Origin: Malus domestica
Taxonomy: Eukaryota; Streptophyta; Magnoliopsida; Rosales; Rosaceae
Assembly (NCBI RefSeq): GCF_042453785.1
Contig: NC_091664.1
Location: forward strand, 16,775,001-16,839,000
DNA length: 64,000 nt
Reading direction: 5' to 3'
The notes beneath the pieces are model-generated. The model worked only from the letters and a program-made list of their open reading frames with translations, ran no database searches and had not been told where the DNA came from. Shown in pieces: positions 23,440 through 33,800 of this stretch; the stretch's first letter is position 1, and the number at the start of each line of letters is the position of its first letter. The position numbers and the translations under genes were made by a program.

Positions 23440-24139
23440 GTTAAAAAAAAAAAAAAAAAAAAAACCATCATCGTTCCTTAATTACAACACAGCACCTGCA
23501 TTACCCTAGCCGCACCAACACCTCCACCCACCCTTATCAAAAACCAAAACCCTTGACACTTGCTTGGCGGCATCTCCTTCGGAAAGAGAGAGAAACGAGA
23601 GGGGGTGGAAGAGAGAAGCACGAGGATGAAGAGAGAGAAATGGGAGGGGGGAAGAGAGAGAAGCATGGGGAAAGAAGATCCAATACAGGGGAAGATTGCT
23701 CCAAATCGTTTATTCCAAGTGGGAGTTGGTATTTATTCGATTTGAAAATCTGGGTTGTCGTCGTCCTTTTCCATGACTGCCTCCTTTGTTGCATCTCCAT
23801 TCCACACGTGATTGGTGGTCATCGTTGTTTGTCTTTATGGAAGAGGAACAAAGGGTGAAGGTGGTAGTACCAGAATTTAAAGGGAGAGTGAGGTGGTGAT
23901 TGTCGCTGGAGAAGGGTGATGGATGACTGGGGACTTGATAGTCATCGGCCCATCATGGATGATTTGGGAGGGTGATGGATTTTATTTTTATTTTTGTTAG
24001 TTTTAGTGTTTCTTTATTCTATTTTAGTTTATTTAGTTAAAATCATAATGAATTTATACATATGGATTTAAAAGTATTTTACTAAAAAATAAATATGTGA
24101 GTAACATTTTTATTAAGGTGGGTGAAAAAATAAGACAAA
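23440..24139. other. Intergenic, poly-A and GA-rich, no gene supported
   Basis: A poly-A run (about 23442-23463) is followed by a GA-rich segment (23580-23680). The latter produces several overlapping open frames on both strands through composition alone. No domain is recognisable. Confidence 0.45.
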
Positions 24140-24150
24140 TTTTAGTACCA

Positions 24151-26018
24151 GGTAATGCTAGGAAGACTAAATTTGTAAACTAAATTTTAAAAACTAAACG
24201 ACATGGAAGTTAATGATTTGGTTTATTATTTACACATTGATAACGTAGGGGTAGGTTCGAAAAACCGAAAACCGAAAAAAAACAGACCCAACATCGAACC
24301 AAAACCGAAAAAAATCAAACCGAAAAAGAAAAAACTAAACCGAACTGAGCCTTATTGGTTCGGTTTTGGTTTCGGGGGTTTGAAAAGCGAATGAAACCGA
24401 ACCGAACCAAATCCCTTTACACTTTATTAATGTATACCCATGATGTCTCTCTTTTGTGAAACTTTGTTGCCAAGTTTGAAACTAAGCCTAAGGCTTTTTC
24501 AAGGAGCATACTTGATTCAAATAGGGAGGATATTTCATTGGTTATAGAGGAAAGTTTTGGAAGGCTTCGGAACTTGGAAGAGCTTCTCTATTTGTTTACT
24601 TATTGAATGGATGCAGTGATCATTTTTCTTTGCAATTGATGTTGTTGATAGAGTAGGATTGATTTATATGATCTTGTATATGTACAACTACCTTCCCACT
24701 TTCCACTTTCCCCATTTTCTTATGGGTTTTTATCACAATGGTTCTTGAGATTGACCAAACTCATCATTTTGGTCCCTCACTTTCAAAATCAATCAATGTC
24801 GTCCCTAACATTCACTACCTCACATCAATTTGGTCATTCCGTTAAGATTTCGTCAACTATTATGTTAGTTTTTATGTAGGACTCACAAATCCAATCAAAT
24901 GGTGACACGTGAATTACACGAAAGAAGGCTTTTTATCGCAAATGGTCCCTGACATTGATACAACTCCTCATTTTGGTCATTGATTTCAAAAATCGATAAA
25001 TTTGGTCCCTAACTTTCACTATTGCACATTAATTTATTCCCTCTGTTAATGTGGTCTTACTAATCCAATTATATGGCTCAACGTGGATTAACTATAAGAA
25101 ACTATTTTTCTAAGAGTGAACCAAAAGAAGAGTATTCCACATTGGCATTTTTCTGGCATCCCACAACCCCAAATGGAAAGAAAAAAAATCAAAAAAAATT
25201 TGATAAAATTGAATCCAAATTCAATTCAAATTTGATAAGATTTAGGATTATAACCAACTAGAAAGAATGAGGAGTGAGTTTAGGACGCCAAGTACTTTAG
25301 TGGTGTCATGGTGCCTTCCTTTTCCTTTTGAGCATATCCTGATGAAGACAACAATGACTTTTTTCTATTCTTTTAGTTTTCGTTTTTAGTTTCTTGTTTT
25401 ACGTTTAGTTTTAAATCTTAAAAAGAAAAAAAAAGTTTCTTATACATGTGGTGCCATATGATTGGACAGTGGGACAAAAAATATTGACGAAACTTTAACG
25501 GAAGGATTAAATTGATGTGCAATATTGAAAGTCAGGGACCAAATTTATCGATTTTTAAAACTCAAGGACCAATGTATCGATGTTAGGGACCATTTGCGAT
25601 AAAAACCCTTATTTTGTGTAATCCACATGCCAGAATTTCATTGGATTTGTGGGTCTCACATACAAACTAACAGAATAGTTGACGAAATCTTAACGAAAGG
25701 TTCAAATTAATGTGCGGTAGTGCATGTTAGGGATAACATTGATTGATTTTGAAAGTGAATGACCAAAACAATGAGTTTGATCAATCTCAGGGACCATTGT
25801 GATAAAACCCATTTCTTATTATTAGTCTACTAATGCAAGCCTCTTTTCTAAATTCCATATTAAAAGAAGATCAAGTTTTATAATAATAAATTAAAAAAAA
25901 AAACTGAAACCGTAACAAAACCTAACCAAACAAAACCAAACTGATAAAAAAAAATTGAATCGAAAAAATAGAAATAAAATTGAACTGAACCGAAAATTTA
26001 GTCTTCCTAGCATTACCC
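24151..26018. mobile_element. DNA transposon (1,868 bp, MULE-like) with 24-bp TIRs, itself interrupted by a second element
   Basis: The ends are inverted: GGTAATGCTAGGAAGACTAA at 24151 and, on the other strand from 26018, GGGTAATGCTAGGAAGACTA. Outside both ends stands the same 11 bases TTTTAGTACCA (24140-24150 and 26019-26029). A 9-11 bp duplication fits Mutator-like transposition. Just inside each end are accgaa/ggttcg-type low-complexity repeats (24256-24410 and about 25905-26000). No transposase is encoded. Removing the nested element leaves about 770 bp. Confidence 0.7.
24724..25810. mobile_element. Nested Mutator-like non-autonomous element with about 340-bp terminal inverted repeats
   Basis: The element begins GGGTTTTTATCACAATGG and ends CCATTGTGATAAAACCC. 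The inverted arms extend from 24724 to about 25060 and from about 25470 to 25810. Shared phrases include GAGATTGACCAAACTCATCATTTTGG and its complement with scattered changes, and AAATGGTCCCTGACAT. Flanking 9-mers TTTTCTTAT (24715-24723) and ATTTCTTAT (25811-25819) agree at eight of nine positions. Long TIRs plus a 9-bp duplication are the hallmark of Mutator-like elements. The central loop has no transposase. Confidence 0.75.
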
Positions 26019-26029
26019 TTTTAGTACCA

Positions 26030-26530
26030 CCCTAATTGGATCATCAACAACTACATCATTTAGTTTGCAAATTTGATCTCCTCAGCATTATCTTTATCAA
26101 AAAAGTGATGAGGGTAGACAGAAGACAACTCGGTTCAAATAAAAAGTCCTAAAAAAATAAAGATGTGTTATTGGCATTCCAAAAATCTCATTCTACACTC
26201 CTCACAATTGTATTTTTCTTTCCTAATATAAAAAGTTTAAAGTGTAAAATGAAAATTTTGAAGTGCTAATAACAATTTCCAAAAAATAGAGAAGTAAATC
26301 TTGCTCACCTGGTCAGCAATATAGAAGGCCCATCAATATTCCAAGCCCACTAAACCTCCCAGATACCGCCTCTGAGTTTAGTGAAATCTCTATAAAATTA
26401 AACCCAACCCCCCCAAAACAAATTTTTATCATCGAAATCCCTCGCCTTCCTTCCCTCCCTTCGTTTTCCCAAATCTCCTTGCCCATTTGAATTTTGATGC
26501 CAATTTTGCTATTTGGTCTTACCAGAACTT
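26030..26530. other. Intergenic to upstream region of TAF8
   Basis: At 26068-26095 there is a second, diverged end of the same MITE family (complement GATAATGCTGAGGAGATC). The rest is AT-rich and then CT-rich towards 26600, as is common upstream of plant genes. No separate gene is supported. Confidence 0.4.
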
Positions 26531-26947
26531 TACCAAATATCATTTTTTTCCTTTCAAAAATTCATAAATTCCCTCCATATCCCAAACCTTCTCCCTCGCC
26601 TTACTTCTCCTTACTCCTCTAGGGTTTGCGATGTTTCCCTCAATCTGAATCCGAACTTGCAATTTTGCTTCTGATTCGTGTTCCGGAGTCTTCGATTCGC
26701 TGCAAGACTCCGTGAATTGCGTTTCTTTCACTTCAATTTTGACTATCTCTCGCTGCTCTGCGGTCTGAATTTTTCTAGGGTTTCTGAGTGTGAGCTCGAT
26801 TTTACTTTCCCCCTTTATATGTTTCTGTTTGACTCTCGAGAAAAGGAGGGAAAAGGAGGGAAAATTCGTGGGTTCTTGCGGGAATGCGCTCACGGGTCGA
26901 TTAATATGAGAGTTGAAGAAAAAGCTGAGTGATATGAGGGTTTGAAT

Positions 26948-28138
26948 ATGAGCCATGGAGATGCGGGCAGTAGCAGCAGAGTGAATCAACCAAGTAGCGA
27001 TGCGCCGAGGAGAACAGGATGTGGAGGAGGAGCTGATGAGTTTGGCCGGGCCTTGTCGACAGTTGCGGTGGCGCAGATATGCGAGAGCGTTGGGTTTCAG
27101 AGCTTCAAGGAGTCTGCTTTGGATGCCCTTGCCGACATTGCCATCAGACACCTCCGTGACCTAGGGAAGATGTCGAGTTTTTACGCCAACATGGCAGGTA
27201 GAACCGAATCCAATGTGTTTGATATTATTAGGGCGTTGGAGGATTTGGAGTCGTCGCAAGGGTTTTTGGGTGCTGCCGAGGTGGGACATTGTCTTGCAGA
27301 GTCCGGGATTGTAAGAGGCATTGTTGAGTATGTGGGTTCGGCTGAAGAGATCCCGTTTGCACAGCCATTGCCTTGGTTTCCTGTGATCAAACAACGGAAA
27401 TTGATCCCAAATTTCGAGCAGATTGGGGAGGCTCCGCCAAGTAAGCATTTGCCCAATTGGTTGCCGGCTTTCCCTGATCCACATACTTACATCCAAACAC
27501 CAACGTGGAATGAGAGGAAGACCGATCCTCGAGAAGATAAGATCGAGCTGGCTAGGCAGAGGAGGAAGGCTGAGAGGTCTCTGTTGAGTCTGCAGCAGAG
27601 GTTATTGTGCAATGGTGAGGCTTCTGGTTCAGGAGAAGCCTTTGCAGCAGTGGCATTGAGGGGCAGCAGCGGTGGCGGTAATGATGGAAAGGGATTGTTA
27701 TTATTACAGGGGAACGAGAGTGATCAAAGTAATCCATTCCTTGAACCGCCAATCCAGCCGGGGGAGAAAGATGTATCAGTATCCCAAGTAGTTTTGCCAT
27801 CCAGGTTTTCAGACGAAGTGGCAAAAGGGAACAATGCGGGTTCTTCCCTTTTGGATGCGTTTGCGCCTGCCATTGAAGCTGTGAAAAGTGGGGCGTGGAT
27901 GGATGGAGACGATGAGAGGAGACAGCTTCTTCCCGAAACCAGGCCGTCAGTGAATTTCAAGTTCAGAAGCGGGAAGAAGTTTTTGGGGCAACCGTCGGAT
28001 CTGAGCCAGCAACAGAAGGGTGCCGGAAGACAGGCATATTGGTTCGGGCGAGACGAGGAGAGGGATGACAAGAAGAGGAGAGCAGAGTTTATTCTTAGAC
28101 AGTCGATGGAAAACCCACAGGAACTCACTCAGTTGTAG
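26948..28138 (+). CDS. TAF8: Transcription initiation factor TFIID subunit 8
   Basis: A single-exon gene of 396 aa from the ATG at 26948 (MSHGDAGSSS). The frame is open two codons further upstream (TTG AAT), but these do not supply an ATG. Residues about 30-110 form a histone fold of the Bromo_TP type (EFGRALSTVAVAQICESVGF, ALDALADIAIRHLRDLG). Residues about 165-215 hold the TAF8 C-terminal signature (KHLPNWLPAFPDPHTYIQTP, then TWNERKTDPREDK). The rest is low complexity, with a basic end (DDKKRRAEFILRQSM). TAF8 pairs with TAF10 through the histone fold and joins the TFIID lobes in the nucleus to start RNA polymerase II transcription. Intact, ending in TAG at 28136-28138. Intronless TAF8 genes are common in plants. 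Sequence at 26540-26940 is likely 5' UTR and promoter. Confidence 0.9.
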   Translation: MSHGDAGSSSRVNQPSSDAPRRTGCGGGADEFGRALSTVAVAQICESVGFQSFKESALDALADIAIRHLRDLGKMSSFYANMAGRTESNVFDIIRALEDLESSQGFLGAAEVGHCLAESGIVRGIVEYVGSAEEIPFAQPLPWFPVIKQRKLIPNFEQIGEAPPSKHLPNWLPAFPDPHTYIQTPTWNERKTDPREDKIELARQRRKAERSLLSLQQRLLCNGEASGSGEAFAAVALRGSSGGGNDGKGLLLLQGNESDQSNPFLEPPIQPGEKDVSVSQVVLPSRFSDEVAKGNNAGSSLLDAFAPAIEAVKSGAWMDGDDERRQLLPETRPSVNFKFRSGKKFLGQPSDLSQQQKGAGRQAYWFGRDEERDDKKRRAEFILRQSMENPQELTQL

Positions 28139-29080
28139 ATTAATTTGATTGACTGGTTTTCTAGGGATTTTAGGAGTGGTATTTTTATGTCCTTTGTTGT
28201 TCTACAAGTAGAATCTAGTTAGAGGTAATGTGAATGATTCTTTCAATTTCCACGCTTTCTTGTGAACCAATTTTTCTAGGATTAAGTTGTTTTTTTCGGG
28301 TATTATTTTTTCCCCACCATCTGAGATTTGTATTGACACATTGAATTCGAATGTTGAGTTGATCGGAGCAAATTATGTGCTCCTCCTTGTCTTCAATTCC
28401 TTTCGACTGGATCCGTTTATACTTTTTTGGGTAGTAATTTAAAGCAAAGAAGAGAAAATGGTTTTCGCACGTCTCTTTTCTCACCATGCAAGTACAAAAT
28501 ATATGGAGGTGAGGAGGAGAAAAGAGATGTACGAAAATTACTTCCCAACAGAAAATGTACTTCCTTAAGAGTGGGAGGCAGTGATCACGTGCTGCTTTCT
28601 TAAATTGGAAATTCAAAAGCTTGATTTAAGACCAAACGATAAGAACATGATCATTTTATCTTTTACAAAATATTTAACGATTAAAAACTTTACAACATAA
28701 GGTACTCCAGAACACCATAAAAATCCCGAGAGAATCAGTTCACAACGTGGGTAAGTAATGTCGTTGAACTCTTCAATTTGACAAGCAGGCATATAGTTAT
28801 ATCGAAAGCTAAATCGTCTCCAAGTTTAAATTACTTTCAATGACTAGGCCAAGGCAACAATAAAGTCAGCAGGCATCTGTCTTTGGTAAGGGGATACACA
28901 GTGAAGAGAAAATACAAAAAACATAATCCAAGACAACTAGAACATGCATGGAAACATATGCAGAAACAGTGCTGATCTGCCGAATGCTGCCATTCTACCC
29001 TAAAGGCCAAGAAAGAAACTGAAATCGTCAGAGCATTGGTCGAATACATCCCACCCCAAGTTTGCTTGATTGAAAATACC
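28139..29080. other. 3' flanks between convergent TAF8 and EMC5
   Basis: TAF8 (+) and EMC5 (-) end towards each other. This 0.9-kb interval should hold both 3' UTRs. I see no additional gene. The minus-strand frame at 28215-28616 has no recognisable motif. Confidence 0.55.
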
Positions 29081-30446
29081 TCAGTGTTTGAACTTCAAAT
29101 CCAACTCCACGGGAAACACTCTGGCACGATGGTTGAAGATCATAAAGTCAAGGTTGTCTGGTAGAGAAACAATCCTGCACTCCAAAATAAACGGATGTTA
29201 ATGATCCAATCAAACATCTTGCATACAGCATTTCCAAAGTCAAATTAGCTATTATTCCACAATTGTTAATTTCCAGTACAGAGACCATCGAATAAAAAGC
29301 AACTGAGATATTTCATTAACACAGTTTTCTCTTGCAAAGTTTATGCCTAAAAAGAGCAAACATAGCTGGTTCTTATCTTATCAATAATCCCCACTACAAT
29401 GAGACATACAAATTCAGCTCTTAGCCTATGTTGGGTTTATTGATAATGGAGAAAGCAAAGAACTAAAGTCTTTGTGCTCGTTTGGTTTCTAGGATTGAAT
29501 TGGATTGGATAACTTGCTAGATTCAACATGAGTTGAATGAAGAAATGGATGTCAACCTCCAAATCTTGTCCAAGTTGAAGATGGAAAATAATTCTCTGGA
29601 CAAAATTTGGAGTTGGCATCCATTTATTCATTCAACACACACTGAATTCAGTGATTTATGCAATCCAATCAAATCCTTAACACCAAACAAGGCCCTTATC
29701 TTTCCATTATCCTATTATTAGTGAAAATAGAAAGAAAAAGGAAGTAAGTTCAGGGTTTTCTTCTCAAACTCTCTCCTTCCAATTTTGTCAGGATTTGGTA
29801 AAGTTCCCAAAGTATTATCTTCTCAAGGGAATATTAAAAGTTCCCGTTTGTACGTTCTCTACTTTCTCAATCTTACCATGAACCAAACATGAATTTTGAA
29901 ATTGTTGCCATCTTCTTTCCATCCAGTCCTTGCCAACTCACAGATTCTCAAACTCGAGATTATAATTAAAAGGTATTGTATGCAAAGTGCATAAGCATAA
30001 CACAATGTCTACAGTTTACTTCAACTTTCAATTGCAGGTATCGAAAATAGTCCAATCACACCCTGAACTCAAACCCAAGTCAGGTATTGAACAGAATAAA
30101 ACACGTATACGTACCTGTTCTCTTCAGAATAGGGATGAATCGAAAGAAACGTGCCCGGGACAGTAAGTGCCGCCCACATACAGAACGCTAACCCTAGAAG
30201 CAATTCAGCCACCACCTGCATTCCCAATAAACCCTTTTAGACAAGCTAAACCACAATCAACCCAATTTTATGAATTTGTATTTGTTAAATCTCACAGTTA
30301 ATGGAGGTCCTGAAAACTGTTCCTCCATAATCTTCAACAATCCCCTGTCTGCAATCAAATCAAATCAAATCAACCAACCTAAAAAACAATCCAATTTCAA
30401 TCACACAACTAAACCCCATATTCCTTTTACTCTCTAATGCAAATTG

Positions 30447-30479
<33 letters not shown>

Positions 30480-30588
30480 GATATAGATATAGAGACGATT
30501 AGGGCTTACATTGAACGGTTGAATAAGCAGCGTGAGAGAGAATTACAACTCCCAAGATGCCAACAACGAAGCCCAAACTCATCGCCAT
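29081..30588 (-). CDS. EMC5: ER membrane protein complex subunit 5 (MMGT1-like), 4 exons
   Basis: Four exons on the minus strand join in frame with GT-AG junctions: 30588-30510, 30348-30296, 30215-30115 and 29174-29081. Together they give 108 aa, the usual plant length. The first residues are MAMSLGFVVGILGVVIL, a membrane segment (about 5-22). The second membrane segment is about 45-66 (VVAELLLGLAFCMWAALTVP). Diagnostic family phrases are YRGLLKIMEE, GPPLT, FLSIHP and DFMIFNHR. EMC5 is a core subunit of the ER complex that inserts transmembrane segments. The family was earlier described as a membrane magnesium transporter. The gene lies head to head with the fusion gene to its right, with 275 bp between start codons, and tail to tail with TAF8. 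It appears intact. Confidence 0.88.
30447..30475. repeat. (AT)n microsatellite in EMC5 intron 1
   Basis: A run of about 13 AT units lies inside the first intron of the minus-strand EMC5 gene, a likely length polymorphism. Confidence 0.85.
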
Positions 30589-30863
30589 TCTAGCTCCGAT
30601 CTCCGGCAAGTTAGAACTCCGGTATTGGCCTAAACGACGTCGTTAGCGATGCAAGAACGAATCGGCGTTTGGCTCTTCTCCAGTAAACTCTGAGAGGGCT
30701 TCTTGTCCTTCTTTGCTTCGTTTTGTAGAAGATGCGAATTAAAACTTGGAAATACATGTCGTTTATATGTATTGCGACACCATCACAATAAACGACACGT
30801 CGTTTCATCTTCTCCATGTTAAAGTTAAAACGGGCACAGCCGGTGAGGCTTCGGAGCAGAAAC
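30589..30863. promoter_or_regulatory. Bidirectional promoter region between EMC5 and the PGK-TrmB gene
   Basis: Only 275 bp separate the two start codons, which face away from each other. Within it are two near-palindromic boxes, AACGACGTCGTTAG (about 30630-30644) and ACGACACGTCGTTTCA (about 30793-30808), with ACGT cores of the kind bound by plant bZIP factors. No strong TATA is evident for either side. Shared regulation is inferred from spacing. Confidence 0.5.
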
Positions 30864-33800
30864 ATGGTTCAACTTCATGCAACTTTCTCTTTCAGAAACT
30901 CTCCCAAATTCTCAGGTTCTTCTCCCAAACGTCCCCGTTTCTCTCCCACATCCTCAGGCCTCTCTCCGAAACGTCACCGTTTCGGTGTCAAATATCTCAG
31001 AGCAAATCTCCTTGGCACTAATTTAACATTTAATTGCAAGGTAAGTTATTCTAACACTCTAATCCACCAGCTAAATTTCGCTTCTTTTTTTCTTTTATGT
31101 GATTATTTTTCAATTTTTTCCATTTTTTCAATTGGGGTTTTTGTGTTTAGGCCAATGGAGGAGAATTGGATCCCCTGCCTCACTTGCAGACTCTCGGAAC
31201 ATTTCCAAGGGAGGAGCTTGCTGCAAAAGTTGTCCTGGTCAGATTTGACTCTGCCCTTTTGCTTCATGAACATGTGGAACAACACAGATTCCAATCCGAT
31301 GCGGTATTAACGATTAAGTATTTATGCCAATCCGGGGCTAGAGTAGTTCTTGCTAGTGATTGGAGTGTTAAAACTAATCCTAAACTGTGTGTTGCACAGT
31401 CTGTTGCAGGTATAAAATGCTTCTTGGTAATGTTAGTTTTAGTTTATAACTGTAATTTAGACGATTATGATGTTCTATGATAGCGAACGTTGTGTTGTTT
31501 GAGCTGTGTGACAATTCAGCATTTTGATAGTTTGTTTATTGCTTGTTGGTTTCCATAAATCAGATTTCTTGTCATCTCTTGTTGACTACAAAGTTGCTCC
31601 GGTGCAATGTATTTCTAACCTGGCATCAAAGGTGGAAGGTTTTGAGAAAGGAGATATTGTTCTTCTTGAGAATCTTTCTGAGTTTAGAGGGGAAGTTGCC
31701 AATTGTTCAAAATTTGCTCAAGTATTGTCATCAGGAGTTGATATTTTTGTTAATGACTACTTTTCCCGGTCTCATAAGATGCTTGCATCCACCTGTGGAG
31801 TTGCTCGCTTCTGCTATGGCAACTTAGCTGGTTTTCACTTTGAGAAGAGCCTATCTCAACTTAGAAGGGCTGCAGAAACCGACACAAAACCTTATGTAGC
31901 AATTGTATGCCCTTGCTGCTATTATATTTTTATTTGGCTCCACTTAAAATTTGACTTATGAACTCTAACTTTGTTATCTTTGGATATGCAGATTGGTGGG
32001 GGTAATCTCTCTGATAAAGCAGCTGCTTTGCACTCCTTAGCTTCAATATGCGATGGGTTAGTCTTTGTTGGAATGATGTCATTTCAAATAATTCACGCCT
32101 TAGGGATATCTGTTCCCTTGAATTTCTTGGAACATGGGGCACTTAAGGAAGCTTTAGATATAGTCCAGGTTGCACACGATAGAAATGTACAGATACTATA
32201 TCCAAAAGACTTTTGGTGCAAGAATGATTCTCTTCCGAAGCAATTGGAAATATTTCCTGCTCATGGTATTCCAGATGGTGAGACTGCATTTGATTGACCA
32301 AAAATATGATGCCTTTTGACTCCCTTCCTTTCCACGAATGATTAGAACATGTAGCCATGTATGAATTGACTTCTTCTTTTGACTGCTTTTGCTGATCACA
32401 ATATCATTGAAACTGCGCAATCTAAGTCTCATGTGATAGTAACTTGTGAAATTGGGTTTTAATCCAAGTTATTTTCCCCTATTTTAGGATGGGTACCTAT
32501 TGATATTGGGCCTGTATCGTTGGTTGAAATAAACTCCATGCTTACAAAGTGCAAGGTAAATCAAAAGACTTTCAAAGTACTATTATAAGGAAGAGGAAGT
32601 GTTTTTTGGTTTCGAAATGCCAATTTAATTAAGTTTTGAGGTGACAGTATCAATTTGTTAACTATTTCTCTTTGTATTTAGACAATGCTTCGTTTTATTG
32701 ATAGATTTCAGTGTGCATAAGAGTTTGCTCAGGTACTTTATCTAAGCATGACATCTAGCAAGCTTAATATAGCCCTGGAGACGGTTTTTTCACTTTCAAC
32801 TCCGGTGTTGGGCTCCATATTCATTATTCTGTTCTTTTGCACCCTTATGGTTGTTTACTTTTCAGCATTGAAAACTGAAAATTTTAAATTTTATTGCAAA
32901 AGTTTCAAAGTTAAATTCCATCTTGATGTCATCTCTATTTTCTTTCTTGACGGAATTATGTTCTCTTTTGTGTTAAGTGTTCAAGCACTCATTGTTTCTG
33001 GCCTTGTCATGGACTCATTATCAGGCATCCCTCATTTGAATTGCAGAAAGTCACTTGGATTGGTCCAGTAAAATTCTGTATGAGTAACTGCACAAAAGGA
33101 GCTTCTATACTGGCCCAAATGCTTAATCAACTAAGTCAAAGCAACTGCAGCGTAACTGTTGTTGGGAGTATGGCATGCGAAGCAATGGTGAAGGAATCAA
33201 ATTCTGTCTCTCATTTGACCATGATTGAGAATGCTTCAGTTGTATGGGAGTTTCTCAAGGGAAGAAAACTTCCGGGGGTCATGGCCTTAGATAGGGTATG
33301 TTTCATGCTCTTCTTTCATAAAAATTCACCACTTTAACCAGAAGCTTGAAAAAAATTGATTCAGAATTATCGAATGAGACAAAACTAAATGTCTTGTATT
33401 GTAACCCATCATGGTTGGAAAGACCATCTAGTATCTGGTGGCCACGTCAATATTGGTATATATTTTGCATGTGTGTTAATCAGAAAATGAACCCCTTCTT
33501 GTAATGACTGTCCCGAACCACTGTAATATATGAAAGTACATGAGCTGCAATTCTTTGGGAATCTAGCCTCATATCTCATGATGGTGGTAGTAGTTCCTAC
33601 CACAAGGGCCATTAACTCAAAACACTTTGTTTAAATTTATTTATGGGTAAAATGTGAATTGATGCATCAACCTGACTTCACTCTCAGTGATGTAGAACTG
33701 CGGTAGTATTAGGGTGAACAAGGGTGTGACGGGACCGAGAAGAAGTAAAAGATCAAGGAGACGAATTAGGGGTCGAGGAGACGAAGGGAAAGGGGAAGAA

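Noticed and set aside
23478..23858. Overlapping frames of 61-101 aa on both strands.
   Set aside because: Produced by a GA-rich low-complexity stretch.
26540..27151. 203-aa minus-strand frame overlapping the start of TAF8.
   Set aside because: It is antisense to the TAF8 5' region and coding start, with no recognisable domain.
30746..31021. Alternative 91-aa frame overlapping exon 1 of the PGK-TrmB gene.
   Set aside because: The other frame continues through twelve exons; this one leads nowhere.
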